Shown here: piece after piece, positions 36,610-44,757 of the stretch | Position numbering within the stretch: position 1 is the first letter of the stretch | Layout of the letters: every line of letters starts with the position of its first letter | Origin: Lacipirellulaceae bacterium | Lineage (GTDB): Bacteria > Planctomycetota > Planctomycetia > Pirellulales > Lacipirellulaceae | Assembly (NCBI GenBank): GCA_040218535.1 | Contig: JAVJRG010000005.1 | Span: 434,001-498,000, forward strand | Length of the DNA: 64,000 nt | Direction of reading: 5' to 3' | The notes under the pieces: generated by a model | What the model was told of the DNA's origin: nothing | Seen by the model: the letters and a program-made list of their open reading frames with translations, nothing else | Databases searched by the model: none | Made by a program: the position numbers and the translations under genes

Positions 36610-37749
36610 ATGAGTCGTCTCGTGCGTTCGGTCCTACTGTTATCGGTGTTTGCGTTTTTCGCGTGTCTTAGACCAACGTGTACTGCGTTCGCTCAAGAGC
36701 AAGCGACCTGGCAGCCCTATCGCACGATTGATACCACCTCGGTCGAACCAATCGCCAGTGAGTTCGAGACACCCACCGAATCGATTTCACAAGTCGAACT
36801 GGCGACCATTCATCAAGTCAGCCAGCAAATCGGCGGTTCCCCAGTTGGTGAGACGGCCCCCGTCTTCTTACCTCCACCATCGCAAAGCGTCGAACTATTC
36901 CCGCAGACGGCGGTCCCATACGAGGGAAACGCCTTTGTTTGCGATCCCTACCCAAACCAATTTGCTGCGAATCAGCCGTGGCGATTTCAGTTGCTTCCCG
37001 ACGGAGTGATCTGGAACTCCTACATGGCCGGCGTCCGCGAGTCGAGAATCTCGGGCGTCGTCTATGGTGATCAAGGTGGCGCAGCGTTACTTGATGTTAC
37101 GCTCGGCGGACGGATGGCGATTTTTCGCAACGGAACCGTTGGCCCCTCCCCGCGCACTGGTCGGCCCGAAGGATGGGAGTTCCAAATCGAAGGCGCCGCC
37201 CTGCCACGTTTGAACTTGGACGAAAACTGGGATCTTGAATCGGTCGACTTCCGCTTTGGCATGCCGCTCATTTATGCTCGTGAGAATTGGCAGTGGAAGT
37301 TCTCCTACTATCACTTGAGTGCCCATCTGGGTGACGAGTTCGCGATCCGCGAAATGGCTCTTGGCCAACGTATCAACTATAGCCGCGACGTTTTGGTGTT
37401 GGGACTTTCGTACTACACCTCACCCGCATGGCGGTGGTACGCTGAGGGGGGCTGGGCTTTCTACACCGATGGCGGTTCCGAGCCTTTCGAGTTTCAGTTT
37501 GGCGTCGACATCGCGCAGCCAGGACCAACAGGAACTGCCGGAACGCCGTTCGCTGCCTTCAATGGCCACCTTCGCGAAGAAGTCGATTTCGGCGGCAACT
37601 TTGTCGCCCAAGCGGGCTGGCTCTGGCGAGGCGACACCGGCCGCACCTTGCGGATTGGTGGTCACTACCACAATGGCAAGTCGAGCCAATTCGAGTTCTT
37701 CAACCAATTCGAACAACAAATCGGCGGCGGCATCTGGGCTGACTTCTAG
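36610..37749 (+). CDS. DUF1207 outer-membrane-like protein
   Basis: 379 residues from ATG 36610; a TTG five codons upstream is possible. Signal peptide about 1-29 (ending TAFAQ). An 80-residue low-complexity linker is followed by the DUF1207 domain: WRFQLLPDGVIWNSYMAGVRESRISG, LLDVTLGGRMAIFRNG, GWEFQIEGAALPRLNLDE, DFRFGMPLIYARENWQWKFSYYHLSAHLGDEF. Alternating hydrophobic strands and the aromatic C-terminal end GGGIWADF fit an outer-membrane beta-barrel. Family function unknown. Confidence 0.85.
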   Translation: MSRLVRSVLLLSVFAFFACLRPTCTAFAQEQATWQPYRTIDTTSVEPIASEFETPTESISQVELATIHQVSQQIGGSPVGETAPVFLPPPSQSVELFPQTAVPYEGNAFVCDPYPNQFAANQPWRFQLLPDGVIWNSYMAGVRESRISGVVYGDQGGAALLDVTLGGRMAIFRNGTVGPSPRTGRPEGWEFQIEGAALPRLNLDENWDLESVDFRFGMPLIYARENWQWKFSYYHLSAHLGDEFAIREMALGQRINYSRDVLVLGLSYYTSPAWRWYAEGGWAFYTDGGSEPFEFQFGVDIAQPGPTGTAGTPFAAFNGHLREEVDFGGNFVAQAGWLWRGDTGRTLRIGGHYHNGKSSQFEFFNQFEQQIGGGIWADF

Positions 37750-37764
37750 TGCATAGTGTGATTG

Positions 37765-37985
37765 TCTCGCGCAGAGACGCGGAGACGCAGAGAAGAAAAA
37801 AATAGCCGCAGATGAACGCTGATAAACGCGGATGAGATTCTCAGTACTGATAGCTCGGTATCTGAATTCCCAGATAGGTAATGCCTAGATTTCTTGATCA
37901 AAAACTTTTGTTTGAAAATCCGCGTTTATCTGTGTTCATCCGCGGCCAATCTTGTTGCTCTGCGTCTCCGCGTCTCTGCGCGAGA
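37765..37985. repeat. long imperfect inverted repeat, ~70-base arms
   Basis: The left arm (37765-37834) starts TCTCGCGCAGAGACGCGG and ends GATAAACGCGGATG. The right arm (37918-37985) is its near complement, ending CCGCGTCTCTGCGCGAGA. About 83 bases separate them. It fills the gap between the DUF1207 and methyltransferase genes and has no coding potential. Confidence 0.85.
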
Positions 37986-38036
37986 CTTAATACTTGGCAC
38001 TAGGATTTGAACCAACATCGGTTGTAGAATAGCCGG

Positions 38037-38675
38037 ATGTCCAAACGTCCCAACGACTACCGTCTCTTCTGGCAGGAGTTCCGCCGCACGTTTCAAAGCA
38101 CCGGTGCGGTGCTACCGAGCGGTCCCGCGTTGTGTCGGGCTTTGGCGGCCCACGTCCCTGCTGAAGGCAGCAGGAGAATCCTCGAGGTCGGCCCCGGCAC
38201 GGGGGTAGTTACCACGAAGATCGCTCAGCAGATGGGTCCTGCCGACACGCTCGATATCGTGGAACTGAACGAACGATTCGTCGAGCGTCTGCAGCAGCGC
38301 ATGGACGAAGAGGAGCAGTTCGCCGACGTGCGAAAACGCGTTCGCATCCATCAGATGCCCGTCCAAGAGTTCAAGACTGAGGAGCCCTTTGACGCCATCG
38401 TCTCGGGTTTGCCTCTGAATAACTTCCCTGTTGATCTAGTAAACGAAATCCTCAGTCATTTCGAACGCCTAGCCGCTGAGAACGCGACGATCAGCTTTTT
38501 TGAGTACGTCGGTGTTCGTAAAGCAAAGTCGTTATTCGCCAGACAGCCCGAGCGTTTGCGACTGGCCGGTATCGAGAAATCCATTAGTGACATCTGCGGT
38601 CGTCTGCGTTTCGATCGTCAATGCGTCATGGCGAATGTCCCGCCCGCGTGGGTTCATCACTTGCGGACGTCATGA
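38037..38675 (+). CDS. class I SAM-dependent methyltransferase (PmtA-like)
   Basis: 212 residues. RRILEVGPGTGVVTTKIA is SAM motif I and DIVELNERF the acidic loop after strand 2. DAIVSGLPLNNFP resembles motif IV of rRNA dimethylases and phospholipid N-methyltransferases. An N-terminal helix FRRTFQSTGAVLPSGPALC is as in PmtA-like enzymes, so lipid head-group methylation is one possibility. Its TGA overlaps the tsaD ATG by four bases (ATGA), showing translational coupling. Confidence 0.82.
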   Translation: MSKRPNDYRLFWQEFRRTFQSTGAVLPSGPALCRALAAHVPAEGSRRILEVGPGTGVVTTKIAQQMGPADTLDIVELNERFVERLQQRMDEEEQFADVRKRVRIHQMPVQEFKTEEPFDAIVSGLPLNNFPVDLVNEILSHFERLAAENATISFFEYVGVRKAKSLFARQPERLRLAGIEKSISDICGRLRFDRQCVMANVPPAWVHHLRTS

Positions 38676-39724
38676 CTAAGTTGGCAAAACTCCTCACCAT
38701 CGAATCAACGTGCGACGAAACTGCCGCCGCCGTGATTGATGGCGAGCGGAACGTCCTCTCGTCGGTTATTGCCACTCAGGAGGAACTGCACGAACGCTTC
38801 GGGGGCGTCGTCCCGGAGATCGCCTCGCGGGCGCACATCGAACGCATCTTGCCGGTGATCGACACAGCGCTAAAGAAAGCAGAAACGAGTCTCCAAGAAC
38901 TCGATGCCGTTGCCGTGGCGAACGGGCCGGGCCTTGCCGGTTCGCTGCTCGTCGGTTTGATGGCGGCCAAGTCGCTTAGTCTCGCTTTGAATAAGCCATT
39001 GATCGCCGTCGATCACCTGCAAGCCCACATCTACGCCTGCCGGATGGATGCTGGCCGTGACATTTTTCCTTGCGTGGGCATGATCGTCAGCGGCGGGCAT
39101 TCGAGCCTCTACCGCTGCGACTCACCGCTCGAGTTCACTACGCTGGGCGGAACGATTGACGATGCGGCCGGCGAAGCCTTCGATAAAGTCGCCAGTATGT
39201 TGGGCCTCGGCTTCCCCGGTGGCCCGGCGATGCAACGTGCCGCCGAAGGGGGCGACGCCACGCGTTTCAAACTGCCCAGGCCGTTGCTCAGTGATAAGGA
39301 CCGTCTCGAATTCAGCTTTAGCGGCTTGAAGACCGCCGTGCGGTACAAGCTGTTCGGCCCCGCTAATCCTGTCGACGTAGAAAAACTCGACGCCGGGCTT
39401 ATCGAAGGTGGGCTAGTCGCCGACATGGCCGCCAGCGTGCAACAAGCGATCATCGATTGCCTGTTAGGGAAAGCCTTGCTTGCGGTCGAAAAAACCGGCC
39501 TGGACACACTCTGCGTCGGCGGCGGCGTCGCCGCGAATGGCCCCTTCCGGGATCAACTCACGGAGTTGGCAGAACGTGAAGGTATCGAGCTCCACATCGC
39601 CCCCCGCTCCCTCTGCACCGACAACGCCGCGATGGGGGCGATTGCCGTTGAGCGATTCAACGCGGGATTGTTTGAGGGGTTGGACTTGGATATTTCGCCG
39701 GGGCTAAGGCGGCCTGGGAAGTGA
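38672..39724 (+). CDS. tsaD: tRNA N6-adenosine threonylcarbamoyltransferase
   Basis: Catalyses the last step of t6A37 formation in ANN-decoding tRNAs. 350 residues. IESTCDETAAAV begins the ASKHA fold; VVPEIASRAHIERI, the metal-binding VDHLQAHIYA (HxxxH), GMIVSGGHSSLYR, GGTIDDAAGEAFDKVA, LSFSGLKTA-type FSFSGLKTAVRY, GGGVAANGPFRDQL and CTDNAAMGA with the metal aspartate are all present. The ATG at 38672 overlaps the methyltransferase stop. Its last 25 codons (VERFNAGLFEGLDLDISPGL onward) recur in degenerate form twice downstream, which is unusual. Confidence 0.96.
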   Translation: MTKLAKLLTIESTCDETAAAVIDGERNVLSSVIATQEELHERFGGVVPEIASRAHIERILPVIDTALKKAETSLQELDAVAVANGPGLAGSLLVGLMAAKSLSLALNKPLIAVDHLQAHIYACRMDAGRDIFPCVGMIVSGGHSSLYRCDSPLEFTTLGGTIDDAAGEAFDKVASMLGLGFPGGPAMQRAAEGGDATRFKLPRPLLSDKDRLEFSFSGLKTAVRYKLFGPANPVDVEKLDAGLIEGGLVADMAASVQQAIIDCLLGKALLAVEKTGLDTLCVGGGVAANGPFRDQLTELAEREGIELHIAPRSLCTDNAAMGAIAVERFNAGLFEGLDLDISPGLRRPGK

Positions 39725-39787
39725 AACAAAACACAGAGCGTGAAGTGCAACTCATGCGACTCAGAATAATTCCAGGTGTTTATTGAG

Positions 39788-40255
39788 ATGGGCCATTCTA
39801 TTTCAGCCTTAGTCTGTAAACCATCAGCCGGGATTGAAAGGTTGGTCGACTACGACCTAACTCACATCCCGGTTGGCAATTTCGTCATAGTGCCTCTGGA
39901 TGCTTACCATAGTGACAGTTGGACTGAGCGGTTAGGGCTAGGATTCCGTTCAGGGAAAACGAAAATCATTCTCGACAATAGTCTTGTTCACCACATTGCT
40001 GAGTTCGCGGCGACAGATGAATACGCGATTATCGAAACCGATTGCTTCGGAGGTGTTGGAGATCAAATAGCGGCCGTCTATCGCAGCGGGCAAGAATCAC
40101 CGTTGTGGGCGTCGGAACGTGTTTCTGCAGGTGCGATCAATCATGCGCTAAGAATGATCGGCGTAAAGAAACGCTTCGGTAAAGATGAGTTCAACACTTT
40201 AGGTCTAGGAAATTATAGGAGATTTGATGAGTACTTCGAAGACTATTGGGACTAG
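39788..40255 (+). CDS. unknown protein, first insert after tsaD
   Basis: 155 residues from ATG 39788 (a GTG four codons upstream is possible). A soluble alpha/beta-looking protein opening MGHSISALVCKPSAGIERL, ending in an acidic aromatic tail RFDEYFEDYWD. No signal, membrane segment or family recognised. Base composition is visibly lower in G+C than tsaD. It is flanked by the genuine tsaD end and by a degenerate tsaD tail whose homology begins at the last base of its stop codon. It could be a cassette gene; function unknown. Confidence 0.6.
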   Translation: MGHSISALVCKPSAGIERLVDYDLTHIPVGNFVIVPLDAYHSDSWTERLGLGFRSGKTKIILDNSLVHHIAEFAATDEYAIIETDCFGGVGDQIAAVYRSGQESPLWASERVSAGAINHALRMIGVKKRFGKDEFNTLGLGNYRRFDEYFEDYWD

Positions 40256-40338
40256 TCGAACGGCTTAGCACGGGGTTGTTAGAAGAGTTGGACTTAGAAA
40301 TCTCACCCGGGTTGCGGTGGCCTTCCTCCCAAAGGTGA
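40255..40338 (+). pseudogene. degenerate tsaD 3'-end copy 2
   Basis: Frame reads VERLSTGLLEELDLEISPGL then RWP, ending in TGA at 40336-40338. 16 of 23 residues equal the C-terminus of the intact TsaD, and most nucleotide differences are at third codon positions. This means the copy diverged as coding sequence, so it likely came from another tsaD, not from recent local duplication. No start codon or rest of the gene is present. Confidence 0.75.
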
Positions 40339-40455
40339 CAGGCCTTGGGGTAGCTTTTGAAAACGAATCTCGCGAATTGCTGAGAGTTTCACCACGAGTC
40401 TGCGGTTGAAAACTTAGGGGAGTTGCGATTCAGGCAAAACACGAGGACCGATGTC

Positions 40456-41160
40456 GTGGCCATTTTTTCCTTCCACCTTGCTCGCACAGAGATTCGAACT
40501 GCATTGGGGGCTTTGTATAGCCCGCTGCAACGGCATCAGTTTCCCGGGCTCAATCATGCCGAGTGTTTGGCAATGATGAAGTTGGGGGCGTCCATTCTCT
40601 CGCCAGCTCGTATGCAGCTGCATAACCTAGCGATGTTTGCGTCGTGGGAGAGCGACACGGCAATCGACAAGTTCCTTGCAAACTCGAAGTTGGGGAAGGA
40701 GCTTGCGAGCGGTTGGCACGTTCGCATGGAGTTCACTCGACGCTGGGGAAAAGTAAGCGAGTTTCAGGGGCTTCCCAAGTCGATTGGAGCTCAAGATCCG
40801 GCAGCCCCCGTTGTTGCCGTGACGCTGGCAAGAATGAGGCTTCCTCAAGTGCCGCGATTTATCCGATGGGGGAAGCCGGTCGAAACGCTTGTCCGTGACC
40901 ATCCGGGAATAACCCTCGCACTCGCCGCGATGAGACTCCCTCGCACGGTCTCGACGTTTACGATCTGGAAATCGCAGCAAGAAATGACCGACATGGTCCA
41001 TGGACGAAGTAGCGTGCCTAGCCCACGACGCCACACTGACGCAATGGTCGAACGAGAGCGGAAAGACTTCCACTTCGAATTCACCACACTCAGATTTCGA
41101 CCGCTAGCTGAGTACGGAGAATGGCAAGGGCGGTCGAAGATCGTTCCCGGGGTGAGCTGA
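40456..41160 (+). CDS. CrtA-like (spheroidene monooxygenase-like) protein, second insert
   Basis: 234 residues from the GTG at 40456, which has GAGGA upstream; the frame is open to a TTG at 40423. VAIFSFHLARTEIRTALGAL, GLNHAECLAMMKLGASILSP and MQLHNLAMFASWESDTAIDKFL, then a second half with VAVTLARMRLPQVPRFIRWG and TVSTFTIWKSQQEM, match proteins annotated as spheroidene monooxygenase-like with two ferredoxin-like halves. No carotenoid gene is nearby, so the true role is open. It lies between degenerate tsaD tails 2 and 3. Confidence 0.65.
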   Translation: MAIFSFHLARTEIRTALGALYSPLQRHQFPGLNHAECLAMMKLGASILSPARMQLHNLAMFASWESDTAIDKFLANSKLGKELASGWHVRMEFTRRWGKVSEFQGLPKSIGAQDPAAPVVAVTLARMRLPQVPRFIRWGKPVETLVRDHPGITLALAAMRLPRTVSTFTIWKSQQEMTDMVHGRSSVPSPRRHTDAMVERERKDFHFEFTTLRFRPLAEYGEWQGRSKIVPGVS

Positions 41161-41165
41161 TCGGT

Positions 41166-41243
41166 TCCCAAAAGTTCAATGTGAGGATGTTGGAGAAGTT
41201 GGACTTTGATATCTTGCCGGGGTTCAAACGGCCTGAAAAGTGA
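41166..41243 (+). pseudogene. degenerate tsaD 3'-end copy 3
   Basis: In-frame segment reading SQKFNVRMLEKLDFDILPG then FKRPEK and TGA at 41241-41243. It aligns without gaps to the last 25 codons of tsaD with about 12 identities, including the ELD-DI-PG-RP-K spacing and the stop position. More diverged than copy 2. It ends 6 bases before the flagellin stop. Confidence 0.65.
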
Positions 41244-41249
41244 AGTCTA

Positions 41250-42014
41250 CTAGGATTTGATTTCTATGCCATCAAGCAGTGACTCCAACTGTTCCCTTAG
41301 CTCGTTCGTTGAAAACGTAAGAGCCTCAGCAGCTGCTCTGGAGAGAATCTGTCCTTGGACGAAGTTGGCAGACTCCTGGGCAAAGTCGGCATCCTCGATT
41401 TGGCTTAGCGCCTCCGTCGTAATCACGATTTGATTCTCACGAATACGGTCGAAAGTGTCTAGTTGAGTACGCTCGTAAGCGGCTATCGCTGCACGAGTGC
41501 GATTCAAGCTGGAAGTCTTGCTTTCGACCAGCGTGGCTGCGAATTCGATATCACCGTCTACGACATTCGCTGAGCCACCCGTTCGCAATTCTCCAAGAGA
41601 ACCAGAGTTACCAACTCGGTCGGACCCGGAAGCAACCCGATCAATCGCATCCAGCGAAGCATCGATTTCCTGCTGGATCGCTTGACGTTGAGAATCGGTG
41701 ATCAGTCCATCACTTGCTGAAACGAGTTTGCCTCGGATGTCCGTAGCGATGCTTTGAATCGCCGCAAGCTTCGACTGGTTCTGATGCAGGTTCGATCGTT
41801 CAGTTTGCGAAGTTCGAGATTCAGCCCTCAGCTCGACGAGGTCTCCACGGAGGCCTTCGGCAACAATGAAACCCGAGGGGTCATCGCTCGCACGATTAAT
41901 GCGTTTTCCAGTGCTGAGCCGCTCCAGCGACCTCGCAACCTGCGCATTTGTGCGTTCGATCTGACGCACGAATGCGTTGGTTCTTCCGACCGATTGCGTA
42001 CCAATGGCTGACAC
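41250..42014 (-). CDS. short flagellin-like protein
   Basis: 254 residues with both conserved flagellin ends: NAQVARSLERLSTGKRINRASDDPSG near the N-terminus and DADFAQESANFVQGQILSRAAAEAL near the C-terminus, which pair as the D0/D1 coiled coil of the filament. The central part is only about 60 residues, so the outer D2/D3 domains are missing. GTG start at 42014, no clear ribosome site. No other flagellar gene is in the window. Could be a minor flagellin or a secreted flagellin-like protein. Confidence 0.82.
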   Translation of the reverse strand: MSAIGTQSVGRTNAFVRQIERTNAQVARSLERLSTGKRINRASDDPSGFIVAEGLRGDLVELRAESRTSQTERSNLHQNQSKLAAIQSIATDIRGKLVSASDGLITDSQRQAIQQEIDASLDAIDRVASGSDRVGNSGSLGELRTGGSANVVDGDIEFAATLVESKTSSLNRTRAAIAAYERTQLDTFDRIRENQIVITTEALSQIEDADFAQESANFVQGQILSRAAAEALTFSTNELREQLESLLDGIEIKS

Positions 42015-42271
42015 GAAGCACCGTCTTGGGTGTTGTGTATTACGGAGAGGGCTATGGGAATCTAATTCATGAAATCGACTGCAGTTTCATGATTTTCCTA
42101 GAAAAATACCGGAGAGCTACCGCTTTGGGAGCCGAAGCTCCGGCTCCAGATCGGTTTGTATTGCTTATCCGAGTTCTCCCATTGAAGAAGCTAAATCGTA
42201 GTCTATTGATCACTCTGGAGATTGCTCCTGTTCTTGGGAAACATCGACGAAGTTCAGCCGTGCCAGACAAG

Positions 42272-42311
42272 AAAAAACGCGGTCGCAAGCCCCACAAGGC
42301 TCACGACCGCG
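42272..42311 (-). terminator. rho-independent terminator of the thioredoxin-like gene
   Basis: On the minus strand CGCGGTCG...CGACCGCG with a GAGCC/GGCTT inner stem, followed by TTTTTT. It lies 29 bases past the stop of the 42340 gene. Confidence 0.9.
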
Positions 42312-42339
42312 ATCGGAGAAACTCAGTTGTCCTTCGAGC

Positions 42340-42918
42340 TTAGAATCCAGCGTTACGCTGACAGCTTGGGCAGTAGCCCGGCGTCGAGACGGCAGGAGTG
42401 CTCATTGGAATCGTCGTAGCGGGTTGCACGTAGTTCGAAGACGATTGAACTGGGGTGCTGACCTCGCCGCGGAAGTACGTGGTGTACGGCTGGGTCATCT
42501 GACGTACGAGCTCACCCTTCTTGTAGGTGTTGAGCGCCAACTTCCATTGGTTGGCGTCGATGTCGCCGCGATTCTTGTAAAGAATCTTTTGGCCAGTCTT
42601 GTCAATGATCGTCGTGTGAGGAAGCTCGGTCGCACCGAAGACCTTAGCGACTTTCTTGCCGTAGTCGGTGCTGACGTCAACGTGGCAGAGCTGGTAAGCG
42701 GCCAAGAGGTCGTCATTCATCCCTTTACCCTCAAGCAGGGCTTCATCGACTTGGGCGTCGGTCTTGGTGGAATCATCAAGTACCACTAGCAGTGGGCGAT
42801 CGTCAGCGCGTGTGGCGGAGAGAGCTTTGCCATAGTCGGTTTGCCAGTCAGCGGCATCGCCGGGGGCGGCAACAACAGCACTCAAAGCCAGGGTAGCGGC
42901 AGCCAATACACTCATCAT
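42340..42918 (-). CDS. exported thioredoxin-like protein without a CxxC active site
   Basis: 192 residues. Signal peptide about 1-22 (LALSAVVAAPGDAA). The domain has a thioredoxin outline: RPLLVVLDDS for the first strand, HVDVSTDYGKKVAKVFGATELPHTTIIDKTGQ with the conserved cis-proline strand, but the usual CxxC is replaced by DDSTKTD. A C-terminal 40-residue tail rich in Pro, Ser and Thr ends with CPSCQRNAGF, providing a CxxC at the other end. Probably periplasmic. Two adjacent ATG codons could start it. Own terminator. Confidence 0.7.
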   Translation of the reverse strand: MMSVLAAATLALSAVVAAPGDAADWQTDYGKALSATRADDRPLLVVLDDSTKTDAQVDEALLEGKGMNDDLLAAYQLCHVDVSTDYGKKVAKVFGATELPHTTIIDKTGQKILYKNRGDIDANQWKLALNTYKKGELVRQMTQPYTTYFRGEVSTPVQSSSNYVQPATTIPMSTPAVSTPGYCPSCQRNAGF

Positions 42919-43410
42919 CTCTTAAGCTCCATGATTCGGACTTTGTTTAAGCTCGTTCTACCTCGTCTGCCGACGACCTTCGAGAAACGTCGGCAAGGTT
43001 CAAACTGGCCTACAACAAGCCTAGTAGGTAGTTACAGAAAGAAGCGAAGCGTCGGCCATTGTTGGCGGAACGATTCAGTGCGTCCTTGCTGGGGATCTAC
43101 CGTCGGTGGGATCAATTGGGTGGGATTCTCGAAGGGTTCTCTCTGATGCATTTCACGTGAAGAACCCGTGAAGCTTCGCATCAGGGCCGAATCCTAACGC
43201 ATTGAGTCATGCTTGCAAGGATTTGATTGCTCGGCAAAGCGCGAGGATTGCTGCGGAAATCCGTAGGGCCAGATGGCATTTCGACGAAGCGAAGCGTCGT
43301 TAGTCGCTGTAATGAAACAAGTTAAGCCGCTCTTCCAAAGATTTCTCCGAAGCGGCGATGGCCTTTCCAGCTTTACCTAGCTTGCGCGGATTTTTCCTTG
43401 AAAATCCGTT
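42919..43410. other. gene-free interval with hairpins
   Basis: 492 bases without a supported gene. It contains a two-stem inverted repeat at 43143-43184 (CTGATGC/GCATCAG with inner TTCACG/CGTGAA) and CGGATTTT/AAAATCCG at 43387-43408 just beyond the HtrA stop, a weak terminator candidate. Divergent/tandem promoters for the thioredoxin-like gene are expected here, none clear. Confidence 0.4.
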
Positions 43411-44595
43411 TCAACTTGCGTCGAGGGTGACACGTACGTCGATCTGCTTCCCGTCACGCAGCACCGTGAGCGTGACCACGTCAGACGGTTTGTGTTCAAG
43501 AATCTTATCACGGAACTGTGCGCCCGTTTCGACCGGCTCGCCATTGATCGCGAGAATTCGATCCGCGTACTCGCGATCAATCGTCTCCGACTTGTAAATA
43601 AAGTTGCCTTGCTTGGTGGTCTTTACGACCCGGCGAAACGCACGGAGTCCGGCCTCTTCGGCGGCACCGTTGGGTTTGAGTTGAACAATGGCCAGTCCCG
43701 AGTCCGTTTCCATAACGGTGACAATCCCTGAGTCCGCACGCACTACGCGTCCATGCTCAATGAGTTCTGGCAGTAAGATGCGAATCCGATCGATTGGGAT
43801 CGCAAACCCAACGCCAGCGTTCTGACCGGTCCTTGTGGCGATCGCTACGCACATGCCGATCATCTCTGAGCGAGTATTCAGCAAAGGTCCGCCCGAGTTG
43901 CCGGGGTTCATGGCTGCATCGGTTTGGATGAGCGCCTTCATATCAACGTTGGGAATCCGGCTAGGCAGGTTGCGATTTAGGCTGGAAATGATGCCGGTCG
44001 TCAGCGTGCCGTCCCAACCAAAAGGGTTCCCCAAGGCAAACACTCGTTGGCCCACGCGCAGGTTGTCGCTGGTGCCCATGGTGATGGGAACAAGTTCATC
44101 CGCAGGAGCATCGATTTTCAATACTGCGACGTCGTGCTCCTTGTCGTGCCCAATCAGCTTTGCCGGGTAGGCGTTGTTCGAGGCCAAGGTGACTTCAATG
44201 TCTCGCACACCATCGACAACGTGATAGTTGGTAATGATGTGGCCTTCACGATCGAGAATAGCCCCAGAGCCCGACCCTTCTGATTCCAAAGCCCGCCGCA
44301 TGAAATGGTCGACGTGGATGGTCTTCGTGTCAATGTTGACGACGCTCTGATTCGCCGTTTCGTAGACCGAGATATTCGTCTGCTCTTCCGCCGTGTAGAT
44401 CTCCCGGCCAGAAAGCCGCTGCGACCGATTGCCACGATCGAACAAAGCCCGGCGAGTCTCACGCTGCGTCGTCGCCGGCTGAGCGGCAGCCGAGGGCAAA
44501 AGCTGGGGCTCAGTCTCGCGGTTAAGATTCACACCGATGACGATCCCGACGAGGAGGATTCCTAAGATGGCAGAAAGACTCAGTGCTCGTGACAT
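43411..44595 (-). CDS. HtrA/DegQ-type trypsin-like serine protease with PDZ
   Basis: 394 residues. An N-terminal helix (LSAILGILLVGIVIGV) anchors it to the membrane. The protease domain has the triad His125 (ITNYHVVD), Asp155 (EHDVAVLKI) and Ser234 (NPGNSGGPLLN), with the oxyanion region intact. GVGFAIPIDRIR ends it. One PDZ domain follows (about 285-390) with a 20-residue insertion around KQGNFIYKSE. Handles misfolded envelope proteins. GSGSGAILDREGHI is the usual entry strand. Monocistronic, 162 bases downstream of the permease gene. Confidence 0.93.
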   Translation of the reverse strand: MSRALSLSAILGILLVGIVIGVNLNRETEPQLLPSAAAQPATTQRETRRALFDRGNRSQRLSGREIYTAEEQTNISVYETANQSVVNIDTKTIHVDHFMRRALESEGSGSGAILDREGHIITNYHVVDGVRDIEVTLASNNAYPAKLIGHDKEHDVAVLKIDAPADELVPITMGTSDNLRVGQRVFALGNPFGWDGTLTTGIISSLNRNLPSRIPNVDMKALIQTDAAMNPGNSGGPLLNTRSEMIGMCVAIATRTGQNAGVGFAIPIDRIRILLPELIEHGRVVRADSGIVTVMETDSGLAIVQLKPNGAAEEAGLRAFRRVVKTTKQGNFIYKSETIDREYADRILAINGEPVETGAQFRDKILEHKPSDVVTLTVLRDGKQIDVRVTLDAS

Positions 44596-44662
44596 GGCGA
44601 TTGATTAAGAATGCTTGGTAATCGACGACTAAATTTTCTACGTTTGTCGCGGAGCCAGGTTC

Positions 44663-44743
44663 GTTTGACGGGATTTACAGGATCACCAGGATTCGAAAAC
44701 ATCCTGTTCATCATGGCTGGGTTCCTAGTGTTGGCCCGTCAAA
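44663..44743. repeat. inverted repeat, AGGAT-rich
   Basis: TTTGACGGG and CCCGTCAAA bound an 81-base segment with inner CAGGAT/ATCCTG arms. The GGATTTACAGGATCACCAGG text resembles short AGGATT repeats seen between genes in many bacteria. Lies between the permease and HtrA genes. Confidence 0.4.
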
Positions 44744-44757
44744 TTATAAGTTCTTGG

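Noticed and set aside
39647-41243. CRISPR or integron-type array to explain the repeats after tsaD
   Set aside because: The repeats are diverged coding tails with no constant spacer length, no attC-like fold was seen and no integrase is present.
43143-43184. TTTCACGTGAA resembling a fourth parS
   Set aside because: Only about 12 of 16 bases match, and the bases form part of a larger hairpin (CTGATGC/GCATCAG).
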